Source of the DNA: Mytilus galloprovincialis
Lineage: Eukaryota; Mollusca; Bivalvia; Mytilida; Mytilidae
Direction: 5' to 3'
Assembly: GCF_965363235.1 (NCBI RefSeq)
Contig: NC_134845.1
Location: forward strand, 24,368,524-24,432,523
DNA: 64,000 nucleotides
Every line of letters starts with the position of its first letter. Within the stretch, counting starts at the first letter, position 1. The translations under genes were made by a program, and so were the position numbers. Below the pieces are notes generated by a model. That model had not been told where the DNA came from. It saw nothing but the letters and a program-made list of their open reading frames with translations, and made no database searches. Below are positions 1 through 12,000 of this stretch, piece by piece.

Positions 1-3000
1 TGGAAAGGTAGTTTATAGTATGAGGTATGATATGCATATGTTTTGTGTAATACGCAAAAGTGCAGAAAAAAACTCATTGTTAAAATTTATTTATTTTATT
101 AATATAAGAAGGTTTTCAACTGGCCTTGTAATGTAGATACATTGTACCACGTGCACACGTACACTTATAGCTATATATTTAAAAAATTAAATTCGAATGT
201 ACCAAATAAATTTTCACCACCTACATTGTATAAAAAATATATAATCAGATAAATCAACCGTTAAGTCGTCTTCATGAAACCTCTTATAGCCAAACTAGTT
301 AAACCCTTTCAAATACATGTTTTACCAAAGAGCCAAACTAGTATATTAAAACTATTGCATTAAAACAAACATTCAAGTCGATAAAATTCAAACAACACCA
401 CGTTTAAGGTTAAAAATATGATTCGACAAACAACAGTCCACAAAACACGACACAAAAAACTTCACCAACTTAAACGTGATATAATATGACCCGTAACTTT
501 CAAGTTAACCCACAAATAAATTTCCTCATACAGATGAGTATTAATAATCATTCTGTGGTTAATATGTTTTTATAAAAAGGACTGACTGTAGTGTCATGCA
601 TATGTGTTACTCAGATACATTAGGAATCGATACAAACGGTCAAATTTAGTCAAATTAATATTTGTAAAAGAACCTGCAACCTTTTTTTTTTTACAATGCA
701 GTAAACTATTATTAATTCCTAGACACTCAGTGTTTTTGAAAAAAAACGTTTCTTTTTATTTCTTTTCGTTAACTTTCTGATCAAATGACACCAACATGTA
801 TTAGATGCTTCCGTACACCAGTAATCATAACAACTATTTTAAATCTGAATAACAAATTGATCTCTTATTTCGATAAAGTAACTGTCAATTTTCATATTGT
901 GAATTTAGATATACATGTATGCACGTTATCTACAACATTCTTTTAAACGTGCAGTTATTTATATGATATAAGCCGCCAAGGAACATGTATCATAATTCAT
1001 TCCACGGCTTTCTGAAATTAACCCAGTGTTAAATAAATACAGGTTAATCGGCGATACCCTGGGGACGTGATTGTTTAGCCTTTCTAGACAAATGCACTTC
1101 AATTAATGTCTTCTTTTCTACACAGAGTGACGGGCACATTTACCTGTGAAATGAATCTTCTGAAATATCCATTGGATACACAGATATGCTCAATGGGAAT
1201 GGAAAGTTGTAAGTACAAATATACCGATGAGGTTAATTAAGAGTCGAGATATAACTTCCTTCTCGAGACACAAGTACATGTATCCATGACAGAAATATAG
1301 CGGATAGGGGTTATAAGTAGTGTATACGTACTTCTATCTACGTCCATCTAGTGTCACCAAAATTTCTCGAATGCCTAAACAAAACTCAGAAAGGAAAACC
1401 AAAACTCTTGATAGGGCAAAGGCGTACAAAAAAACATATATCGGGTTTTTTTTATGGAATGCTTGATAGATATATAATAAAGGAACAAAATAAACCGATT
1501 ACAAGAGAGGCAAAGATACCGGAGTGACATTCAAACTCATAAGTCGAAAATTAACTGACGACGCCAAACAGACAAACAATTACAGTTCACAAAACACAAC
1601 ACGTTACATGAAAACTTAGGACTGAGATACACGAACCCCACCAAAACATCCTACTCCACATGTGGCAAATGTATAGAATATACCCACTCATATAAATTTA
1701 TTGTTTATAGTTATTTTTTATATTTCGGTTCATTTGATATTGAAATGAGTATATAATATATATGTTATTGCAAAGTAAATCATAAACAAGGTGATGTTTT
1801 AAAATATTTTAGATGGATACAGCACAGAAAATTTAGTATTTGAGTGGAACGAAAATCCTATATCGTACCCTCCTAACATGTCTCTACCTCAATTTGAATT
1901 AGATGGAATAACAACTTATAATTGTGACAAAAATTATGTTGGCAGTAAGTATTATATATTCATTGTTATACTTCATTTTGAAAACATGTTTTTCATTTAT
2001 AAATACACGGGTAATATACTACTCTAAAATGAGTTAGCAGAAATATTTTCTAAGGTTGTCCTCTCAGCTTTAGCTAGTAATCCGAACCTCTCGTATAACC
2101 AAAATATCCAGATTTTGTAACGAAGTATTTTAATGTATCTAAAAGCTTGAGAGATTTCTTGCAATATTGTACTGGAAAATTTATTTGAGGAACATGTACA
2201 TCATCATCAATACAATTTCCCATCTTAGCAAGTATTGTAACAGTTATATTTGGTACTTTAAGTTTACACTTACAGTTAGTTTTCCCCCAAACAGGAAGTG
2301 TTGGCAATTTTTTTCTAGAAACCTACATGGCTAAAACGCGGACTGTAAAAATTGATGATGGTATCTATAAAAAACTTTACAATTGACAAAATAAAAAAAA
2401 CAAGGTCACGAAAAAATTTATAAAACATTGAAACTAAAGTACTTAAAACGGATATTTCCTTTCTCAATTTTAACCATATAAATCCGGATGATATTAGTTG
2501 CCCTAAAATTATTTTGCTGTTTTACTCGTATTACGTACATTTTTTATACCAAGGTTTCAAATATAGAATGCGTTACAGCAATTATAGGGTAAAACGGATA
2601 AAAACTAGAATTAAACCGACCATCGAGAAGACACTTTCCCGTTACGGTCACCCAACTAGCAATGTCGTGAAAAAACACATATTTTTGTAATAACAGTGTT
2701 TGCATTCTAAAAAAGTAATTTGATTTGACAGTAATTCTTCTTTGGATTTACTCATTCTGATTTTGAAACTTTTAAATTATTGCTTAATGTTTACATAGAA
2801 ATAGTATAATAATAAAACCCTCTTCAATATAATCATGATGTTTATATTTTTATTCTTTGTTTATTTTAGTAAGTTACACGTGTCTAAAAGTGGACATAAC
2901 TCTTTCTAGGAACTATGGTTACCATATTATCCAGATTTATGTTCCAAGTTTCCTAATAGTATTTCTCTCTTGGGTTTCCTTTTGGTTAAATATTGACGCC

Positions 3001-4428
3001 ATACCGGCGCGCATATCATTAGGACTGCTGACAGTATTGACAATGACAACTCAAAGCTCGGGTGCGCGTGCGTCATTACCCAAGGTGTCGTATGTAAAAG
3101 CTATAGACGTTTGGATGGCGATGTGTTTACTGTTTGTGTTTGGAGCTCTAGTAGAATTTGCGTATGTGAATGTTCTTGCCAGAGTTGAAAGGAGAAGACA
3201 AGCAACGATATCGGAAAGACGAAAAGTTCATACAGATCCCGATGCAAATGGCGAACCGGTAAGATCGAAACATAATTGCTTGATGGTTGTTTTATTATAT
3301 TAAGTTGAATGTAGTACTAAATTATACAGTGACTGTGTATTATTACTCAGTTGTCTAAACAATTGCTAAACTTGAGGCAAAATGTTCAAGAAGAGTCACC
3401 CTACTATAAGTTGATGTCAGTTTAGAGCAACAAATTTTAAAATTACACACACACGCAATTTATGTACATAGAAAACCAAAATCCAAACAAACAAAAAAAG
3501 ACATTTTCGGGTTTTTTTTCTTTGTCCAAAAATCGACTGCATGAAACTCCCATTAGACTGATAAATTTATCATGGTTGTGTTCAGAGAAAAAATAAATTA
3601 TATATTATACATGTAAACGTCAAAGTTTTGTAAGCAATGGTATGTATATTTAATTTTTCAACTTTAAACTAAGCATAATTATTGATTTCTCCTACATTGC
3701 ATTTTGTGACACCTATTTTATCTAAAAAATTAAAGAAAATGGACGACGATGATGCGGATGAGGTTTATTTTGTGGTCCAGTGACTAATATTACATCCGTG
3801 ACAAGAACATTTCACTGAAACCTTGATTTGTTCAAACCCAACTCTCTGGGCCGTATTTTGAACGTGCTAGTTCACAGTCAGCTGGAAGACATGTTAGCGT
3901 CATTGAGCATATTATTTGGACTCCGAGCCAACCAGTCGTTGTTTTACGTTTAATTTCTGTGTGAGAAGCGGAGAAGTATCTATTACCTATTTTCATATAT
4001 TTGATTTACCGTCCACGAATTCGAAATGCAGTCTTTTGTCCCATATGAGCAAACGCTTCAACGAGAGTATAGAGCCGGTCGAATATATTTGGTATAACAA
4101 GACGAGTTTGTTAAAAAAAATAGTGATATACATGTTTTAATTATCACATAGAACGAATATAAAAAATGCATTATATTTATTGTATCCTTTGTAGATGTCT
4201 AGACAATCACGATAGTTTTTTTTACATTGTATGTACTTTGTATTCTAGGTTGAATGGGACAAGGCTCCTCGATATCGGTTGTTTCTCAAGAGTGTTACAG
4301 ACCGAGAGAAAGCAAGAGTCGTTGATAAAGTTTCCAGAGTGGCTTTTCCTCTCGTCTTTGTCACATTTAACATTATTTATTGGACTGTTTATATATTTTG
4401 GGAACCAGTTCTTCGTGAAGGGAGCTAG
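1..4428 (+). CDS. Gene A: glycine-receptor/GluCl-like anion channel subunit, 3' part
   Basis: Cys-loop ligand-gated channel subunit of the plasma membrane, expected to form pentamers that pass chloride when an amino-acid transmitter binds. Exons read: 1-24 (end of the loop E exon, reading VVYSMR), 1126-1208, 1813-1944, 2870-3258 and 4249-4428 (stop TAG). Earlier exons lie before the window. Splice sites are AG/GT and the phases join. The second exon holds the 13-residue Cys-loop ([15 protein letters not shown]); the third holds loop B (ESYGYS) and loop C up to NCDK. The 389-bp exon completes loop C (SYTC) and carries M1, M2 (PARISLG start) and M3 ([18 protein letters not shown]). The last exon gives M4 after a short basic cytoplasmic loop. 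M2 and the M2-M3 linker closely match vertebrate glycine receptor alpha ([13 protein letters not shown]). Whether the ligand is glycine, glutamate or another amino acid cannot be told from sequence alone. First of three paralogues in tandem. Confidence 0.92.
1518..1700 (+). repeat. Dispersed repeat copy (family M4) in a gene A intron
   Basis: Contains the phrase TTCAAACTCATAAGTCGAAA followed by text on AACACAACAC. A related phrase (TCAAACTCATAAATCC) opens the segment at 55950-56240. The rest of this intron (1209-1812) shows nothing else. Confidence 0.4.
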
Positions 4429-4647
4429 ATATTGGTTATCTTTTATTGACAAACCTGTGATACCTTTTTTATACATTATAACACCTTGTTATTTTTATAC
4501 ACCAATCATTGTTATAAAATGTATGTATACATATTTTTCATTGAATCCCAAACCATGCGCACAACTTGTAGATGGACACTGACTTAACATTGATATAAAT
4601 TATCTATCTGGTCAACACGGTATATAATGTACTCATCTTAAAAAACA

Positions 4648-4653
4648 AATAAA
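4648..4653 (+). promoter_or_regulatory. Candidate polyadenylation signal of gene A
   Basis: An AATAAA hexamer lies about 220 bp after the gene A stop codon. It is the first perfect hexamer I noticed downstream. In AT-rich DNA such hexamers are common by chance, so this is only a candidate. Confidence 0.35.
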
Positions 4654-5665
4654 ATATTGAAATGTCAAAATGTCGATCACACACTGTGACTTGCAATTGT
4701 TTATATGCGAATATAACTGAATAATTTACGTTTGTTATCCGACTCGCGCTTTAAGCAATTCGTCTAGGTTGAAATACTGGAAAAATATTGAGACCACGAT
4801 CTGAGTATGTGAAGTATATGTATTACAGGCGAAGGAATTAACTTAATCATTCGTTTTAAGTAGTTTGTCACACTTTATTATAGTGCCAAATGAAAAGTGA
4901 AATCAAGCGAAAGTATAGGATTGAAACGTTTGAAGAATAATCAACGTACATTGTATTCTTTAGCAAATAGATGAAATATTTAGTGTAACGAGTTAATTTA
5001 CAAAATCAGCTCATAATAGAATTCAACATTATGCTAATTGAGGATTAAAAGTTTGTAATTCTTAACCTATGGAATCTATGATTTAATCAATATGTTACTC
5101 TCAGACAAAAATAGTTATCAAATGTACCAGACTTATAAATTGTTACGCTTCGTCTGCATAACACTCATCAGTGACGCTCATATCAAAATAATACGAACAA
5201 AACAAGTACAAAGTTGGAAAGCATTGATGACCCAAAATTCCAAAAAGTTGTGCCAAATACGACTGAGGTAATCCATGACTCGGATTAGAAAAGCCTCAGT
5301 ATTTGAAATAATTCATACTTTTTCAAAGAGCAAATTATTTTAAGGTCTGTATTATAGTCAGGTATATTGACCACCAGATAACGCTGTCCTTTTGAATTAT
5401 ACCCACAATTTCAGTTAACCCGTACAGAAGCTGACTTAAATATTCCCATCTAAAGCGGCGACATACCAAAAATATATATTTGCACTTATTGTGACTCTCT
5501 CGTCTGTTATTATTACGTGTGTTGTAAATGCGACGATTCTTTCAAAACAATTAATAAGCAGCAAGATAAACGTGATATAATAAACAATATTAATAAGAGT
5601 GTTTCTCTTAACATTAACAGACTGATAACTACATATCATAATCATTTATGACGACTTTATTATCT

Positions 5666-5672
<7 letters not shown>

Positions 5673-5714
<42 letters not shown>
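5673..5714. repeat. Pure T run of 42 bases
   Basis: Uninterrupted thymines after GTA and before GTATAG. Length in a raw assembly is unreliable. It directly precedes the inverted repeat at 5752 and could be the tail of an inserted element on the opposite strand. Confidence 0.9.
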
Positions 5715-5715
<1 letters not shown>

Positions 5716-5751
5716 TATAGAGTACATTATCCATTAAGAAATACAATCAAT

Positions 5752-5891
5752 TTGCGGTATTTATCTAACGCTATCATAGGTTTGAACATTGTTTTCGATA
5801 TTGACTTGTATATATAAATTGTATATAATATAAACAAGTCTAAATTGAAAACAACGTTCAAACCAATGATTGCAATGGATAAAAACCGCAA
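5752..5891. repeat. Inverted repeat with about 58-bp arms
   Basis: Left arm 5752-5812 begins TTGCGGTATTTATC. The right arm, 5833-5891, ends GGATAAAAACCGCAA and is its approximate reverse complement; both contain a GTTTGAAC/GTTCAAAC and GTTTTC/GAAAAC core. The spacer is about 20 bp, so the stretch can fold into a long hairpin. Confidence 0.7.
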
Positions 5892-6582
5892 TTTTGAAAC
5901 GTGTTCATGTAAAACAAATTTCGTTGTAGAGGGGTCTAAATATAACACAAACAGCATTTTCAAAAAGACCAAAAAAGTGAAAAAGTATTCTTTTAACAAA
6001 ATGCATTTGACTAACAGGTAAAAAAACTGATGTTCTTAAACCATGCCTGCATTGACGACTTCAAAATAAATTGCTCACAGGATGTAACAAAATGGATCTT
6101 TATATTAATTGAATACCAAAACACGCAAAAAACAATAAACTTGCGGCAATGATGCTATACCCAAAACATGAGGTGCAAAATTTGTACAACATATTCGGAT
6201 TTCGACAATTAATGTCTCTTCAGTGATATTAATGTTCGAAACGGTATTTGGATGGCCATATAAGTTACTTCAGTTTAGGATAGACTCTTGAATTTTAAAA
6301 AGTCGAAATATGATGAACAGGTTACATAAACCGGAGGGAAAATATAATACAAGCTCAAACGAAAAAATATAAACAAGTCTAAATTGAAAACAACGTTCCA
6401 ATAAATGATTGCGTTGGATAGAAAGTACATTTTTATACGTTTGCATGCAAAAACATTTCTTGGTTGATGGGTCTAAACAGCACAAGCAACATATTCCAAA
6501 AGACCAAGAAAGTGAAAAAATATTTTAACAAACCCATTTGACTTAGAGGTCGAACAACCGTTACGGATGTTCTTAGACCCTA
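5833..6582 (+). repeat. Direct repeat of about 210 bp (5833-6045 and 6366-6582)
   Basis: Both copies share, in order, AACAAGTCTAAATTGAAAAC, then AACGTTC, GGGTCTAAA, AAAGACCAA, AAGTGAAAAA, CATTTGACT and GATGTTCTTA. They differ at many positions, so the duplication is old or the copies are independent insertions of one repeat. No coding meaning is apparent. Confidence 0.7.
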
Positions 6583-6689
6583 CTGACTGCCATTGTCGAA
6601 TGCCAATGAGTGCCAAATAATGCCAAATAATATATATATGACTCGTCTGAAATTTTGCCAAACAATATTAGATCTTCAAATTTGCGTAA

Positions 6690-6795
6690 GCAATCTATTG
6701 TTCTTCTTCCTGTAGGATACGAACCCTGACCTCTGTGACATCGTACGTTCATAGTGTCTAGCACCCTACAGACCAATCGACCACCAACTTAAAAG
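6690..6795 (-). repeat. tRNA-derived SINE head
   Basis: Read on the - strand it begins GGTGGTCGATTGGTCTGTAG, an A-box-like start, and about 45 bp later has GGTCAGGGTTCGTATCC, a good B box. That spacing is typical of a tRNA-derived polymerase III promoter. The body fades quickly into AT-rich sequence. It resembles the SINE at 7560. Confidence 0.6.
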
Positions 6796-7559
6796 TATAT
6801 TTTTTGATGTAATGCTTTTTCTCATCATCTTCATCTAGTGTTGTAACACAGTATGCATGGTAGCAAGTACATGGTGTACCTTTGAGGGCGCTGGATCGTA
6901 AGATTCTTAAATGATCGTAAATATTTCTGTGACTACATCTTACAATCCAATTATAGGTGTAATACCACCATTGATTTTTCCATATTAGTCTTTGTTAGAT
7001 TGGCACTTTTAAAAAAATGTTCAGTTTTTAACTTTATTTCAACCAAAGAATTACTTTTCATATATAACGTTTAATCCTTTCCAGTGCTACAGTGAAAATT
7101 GCACACTACATTTCATTGCATATAAGAAAGTAACCATCACCGGAAGTAAACAACCCATTTTTTACACTGTTATTTACTGGTTACCTGCTTTGGTAACTAT
7201 GTAACCTTAACGTTCCAAAATATTTTATAAGTCCATCAATTTAAAAAAGAATGATGCTTTCAGACACCCAACATACATGTTTATGACTCAGGATAATTTA
7301 AGTGCATTGAAATGCAGGGTTAATTTTCTACCACTGTCAAATTCAAGGGAATATTTTTTTAGGCCTACTTTCGTATACAACCGGATGTGACGTACCATGA
7401 TTTGATGGTATATTATAAAAGATAATTAGCCGATCTGCAATCATTTCCATCTTCATGCCTATAATATCATGTACTGTGCTATAACTTTAGATTCTACTGA
7501 CGAGGAAATGAAACACTAGGCCTCAGAAAGTTGAATATTTTGTTCAGTCTATATAAAGC

Positions 7560-7760
7560 TATGTGACCGTCTGGTCTATAGTGCTGGACACGGTGAAAGT
7601 GGTGTTGTATAAATATCACAATAGCATGAGTTTGAATCTCGGTGAGGGAAGAACAAAAGGGGGTTCCTCAAATTTGCAGATTCAAGATTGTTGTGCTGTT
7701 ATTTCGAGTACTTCTATATATTTCGGTACTATTATTGTCTATTTCGTTTTTCTTAGTACG
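7560..7760 (+). repeat. tRNA-derived SINE copy
   Basis: Starts TGTGACCGTCTGGTCTATAG (A-box region). About 65 bp on it has GAGTTTGAATCTCGGTGAGG (B-box region), followed by GAAGAACAAAAGG and AAATTTGCAGATTCA, a tail I recognise from memory as part of an abundant bivalve tRNA-SINE. The frame open through it (7563-7895) is therefore not a gene. Confidence 0.65.
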
Positions 7761-7957
7761 GTCAGTTTGTTTTTGGCGGAGGAAGCAGGAATGCAACGAG
7801 ACAACCATCGACGTTCGTCAGGAAAACTGACAATACTGACAATCCTCGTCAATTATGATTTGAGTAGAGAGCACAACTTTCACATGCGGGAATAGAACTC
7901 ACAATATCAGTTTTGACAAAATAGTTATGTAGTTGTTGAACTACTTAGATTAAAACA

Positions 7958-8050
7958 AGGACATGTGGTATGAATGCCAATGAGACAACTATCCACCAAA
8001 TTAAGACTGCTCGACAACCGAGGCCCACTGATTTTCAATTACAGCTATTC
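7958..8050 (+). repeat. Dispersed repeat fragment (family M3)
   Basis: Carries ATGTGGTATGAATGCCAATG, then GAGACAACTATCCACC and ACAACCGAGGCC. The same phrases recur at 29740-29870 and in reverse at 32845-33045 and 56600-56705. Confidence 0.6.
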
Positions 8051-8429
8051 GCCATATATTATCTTAGTAATCAACCATAAGGCATTGCAAATTTCATAAA
8101 GCTATAGTAATCTATTAGGACATAAATGCCTCGAAAGGGGAAACGATTCAAACGCGATACAAACTTCGACCTGATTTATGTTAAAAAAATAAACCAATAA
8201 AATATTGCAGGTAGCAATCAACCAGAACAATTGAATTAATGTAATGGACTGGCATACAAAGAAGATGGTTGGTTAAACATGACAGCATGTAAGCGATCGA
8301 TCCATTGCTGTTCTTATGCAACAACGTAAGTGAACACTGCAAAAAGCAGTCCAAAGGATTTGACTTATCAGATAGGAGTGTAGCAAAAAATAAGACATAA
8401 GACACAGGGTTCATATCTGAATGCACTTA

Positions 8430-8650
8430 CTCGACAGGCATGTGGGTGAGAGGTTTATCTAGCTGTCGGATCAGGTTTAATCCACCATTTTTTACAAAGG
8501 AAAATGCCTGTGCCAAGTCAGGAATATGAGGGTTGTTATCCATTCGTTTGACGTGTTTGCGCTTTTTCATTTGTTATTTGATTAGAGCCGTTCCGTTTTT
8601 AATTTTCCTCGGAGTTCATTATTTTTTGTGATTTTTCTTTTCACCACAGT
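8430..8650 (-). repeat. Dispersed repeat copy (family M2), reverse orientation
   Basis: Reverse complement of the phrase set CCTCGGAG..., CCTGACTTGGCACAGGCATT, GGTGGATTAAACCTG and ACCTCTCAC seen in direct orientation at 11565, 45505, 47322 and 51130. Confidence 0.6.
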
Positions 8651-9071
8651 TACTCAAAATCAAAACAAAACCAATAGATGAATAAAGTTTTCCTAAGACA
8701 AAGATACTAATCGGTATATAGATACAAAGAAGATATATACATCAATCTATACATTTTAGAATATTGAAGTACACACGTACACTATATAAGTGTAGAGGTT
8801 TCTGTTTTCGTCATAATCTTCATTTTACCCTTTCGCGATACTTCTTAAAAGTTCAGTGAGTTTTCAAAGTATTTCGTTGATGAGTTGAAAAATTATTGAA
8901 AAACTAAATATATTAATGTAATCACTCCCTCAGGCAAAGTTGACATCAGACGGTTTTTTTCTGTTTGACATACTAGTATAGAAAGCATTTTGAAATACTC
9001 TTGGTAAATTGCAACCATATCAAAATACGTGATTGGAAAAAATAAGCGACAATCAATTATGAATTATTGTT

Positions 9072-12000
9072 TTATAAAGATAATAAAACTCCTGAAAAAG
9101 TAGTATGATGGGGGTGAATTTCACCGGATGTCCGTTCGTTGGCAATCCAAACTTTATCCCCTTCGTTCAAACGAACTAGGTCGTGATTAGCTGCATTTGT
9201 GTAGCCCGAATTTATGGCAGTAGCATGTGACCACCGACGGATTGCACCATTAACAATCAAATTTATTTGTGTGCTGTAACCGTGGTCTACCATGATATTC
9301 CACATGAATAAATACAGTCCAGATTGTGTACAGGTAAATATACCTGTTCCGCCGTTAAATGCATTTCCTTCGTTTGTGGTAACTTTCTCGAAAGGAATTA
9401 CTGCACCAATGGCAATGTTGCTAACAAAGTGATTGATGTATGCTGAAAAGGCCACTGGAGTTAAGGAGTTGACTGAAAAAGGGAATATGAAAAAGGTAAA
9501 ATCGTAAAATTAAAATAATATGCATACATTTACAGATTAAGAATATAAAAAATGGCGTCCCTCTTACTACAATTTTAATGAAAATGCTGATAAAATTAAA
9601 TGTGTCAAAGAAGACAACCACCCGACCACACAGTCTCGCATCTGAAGGCAGACTGCAGCTTTCACTTATACCCTTATGTATAAGGTTCAGCAAAATAGAC
9701 ACAACACTTAACTTCGAAACATACAAATGTAAAAATGGACCAACATTTGAAAAAAACCACACACAACTTAAAACTACTACTGTCTACAATACTATAATTG
9801 ATTATATACTTTAAAATTAGAAACATATAAAATTTAAGGGTATTTGCAACTGTGTTGATATGGATATCATTTACATTTGGACAACCACAGTCTGTACGTC
9901 AACGATATGATCGGTTACCATCAAACCCTTACACTGTAGTACGTCATGTCCAATGTAAAAAACAACATCTATTTGTGTGATTTATTAGAGTATGACTATA
10001 TGAATTATCGCTTTTTATCTTTCACACATCGTATCAACCACCAACCAAAATACTCCCTCTTTTATGATAGTAAAGGCACTGTGGTGAATCGGGTTGGTAC
10101 AGGTGAAATATTGAAAATGCTGTATACATACATGAATACGTTTCTCTATGAACTGATGCTTTAAGCGTTTAAACAGGGGTTGTCGTCGTAACAATTTGAA
10201 GAACAATAGTCGCTTGCTTTTAGATAAAGATTGAATTGTTACGAAATAAAACAGAGGAAAATACCGCTGTCACACGTTGATTACTTTCGAATTAAAGTTT
10301 TCAAACATTTAAAAAGGCTCAACTGTTTTTATTTGAGCACAGCTGAAGAGTCTTATGTAGACAAACCGCTCGTCTGGCGTAAAGAAATATAACCCTCAGA
10401 CTGGTATCTTTGAGTTCCAGTTTGAAATAGTTTAAATTATTTACTATCTAGTTTTTCTGTTTTACGATAATCTCGCATGTATTTATTTAATATGGTAAAC
10501 GTTGAGTTCAGTGGAAAATATCTACAACTATGTTCTTTATTTATTACATACAAGTCCCGAAATAACAAACGTTCAACAATGCAAAGTTAACGAAAAATAA
10601 CGGATGAATGTAGTATATACAAAACAATTAATATAAAACAAATATGAGATGCAACCACTGAAGTACATTTTCCTGACTTTTGACAACAAAATACAGAATG
10701 TAGAGGGGTCGAATATGTTTGTGGTGCAATCCCCCTTTCCACCTGGAACAGAAGTGTAATGATACAATATCAGCACTTACTAAGGTGATAAAGGCTTAAC
10801 TCCTCACATCTAGATCTATACATTGCACACAAAAAAATAACTAACTAAAACACAAAATACAGATCTGAGAGTAGCTGCAGTAACTGAATAAAACTGAGAA
10901 TGGAAATGGGGAATATTTCTGAGACAACAACCCGACCAAAGAGCAGAAAACAGCCGAATGCTCTCAGTGGGTCTTCAACGCAGCGATACAAGTCCGCACC
11001 CAGTTGGGCCTCAGCTGGCCTCTAAACAAAAATGTGTACTAGTTCAGTGAAAATGGACGTCATACTAAATTCCAAAACATGTAAATGAACTAAAATTTAA
11101 AAAAACAGACAAGACTAACAAAGGCCAGAGGCTCATGGCTTTGGACAGGTGCAAAAATGCAGCGGGGTTCAGCATGTTTTGTTAGATCTTAACCCTCCCT
11201 TATACCTCTAGCCAATGTAGAATAAAGAAACACACAGCAATACGAACAGAAAAAAAACTCAGTTTAACAGAAATCCTAGTCCTATGACAGAACAGGTCAA
11301 AAAAGAAACCAAGGAAAATGACAATGATACGTAAATAAACGAACTTAGGACTACGTGCAGTTACTTACATTCCAGGTACCGACCTCAATTCAATTGATTA
11401 CGTTTTCATCAAACGAAAATCAAGCAAAATCACTCCCGTTACGGTTTTAATATTACAGTTAGGTACTTCAAATCCCTTATTACAGTTACTTATACAAAAA
11501 AACATATATCTCAGTCTTTAACATACTTCAGTGCACATCGCACATTCAATGAAATTGATGTAAAGGGTAAAATAACAAAAATACCGATCTCCGAGAAAAA
11601 TTCATAACGAAAAGTCCGTAATCGAATGGCAAAATCAAACGAATGAATAATTACTGTCTCATTCCTGACTTGGTACAGGCATTTTCTCATGTCGACAATG
11701 GTGGATAAAACCTGGTTTTATAGCTAGCTTAACCTCTCACTTGTATGACAGTCGCATATTTTTCCCCGTGTAAAACTGAAATATCGAAACATAGGAAACA
11801 ACTGTGTTTCGATATATTTGATAATTTCAAAACTAAGTTTTATTGAGTAAAATTTAATTACAGCAGTAAATTAAGATAATTCTGTAAATTTAAGATTGAA
11901 CGGGAAAATATCATCAAGATCGGTAAGTTTTATAATTGAATGTATCTGTCGTGTACAAGTTGCGATTTTGTACAGGTTATAACATGTACAAAAATATTGT

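Larger units (their letters stand above)
4654..9071. other. Intergenic region between gene A and the C1q genes: repeats only
   Basis: No open frame here resembles a known protein and none has splice-consistent partners. The stretch holds a pure T run, a duplicated 210-bp segment with a hairpin, two tRNA-headed SINE copies and fragments of the dispersed repeats M2 and M3, listed separately. Around 5130-5260 there is a phrase (CATCAGTGACGCTCATATC) that recurs in related form near 60600 (GACTCATCAGGGACC) and so is probably another dispersed repeat. Confidence 0.6.

Noticed and set aside
4166-4582. 138-codon open frame over the last exon of gene A
   Set aside because: It is out of frame with the M4 coding exon 4249-4428, which joins in phase to the upstream exon; the longer frame has no family resemblance.
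6700-7640. Possible tRNA genes
   Set aside because: Box A and box B matches belong to SINE heads; no complete acceptor stem or anticodon arm could be folded.
7563-7895. 110-codon open frame
   Set aside because: It starts inside a tRNA-derived SINE and has no recognisable protein pattern.
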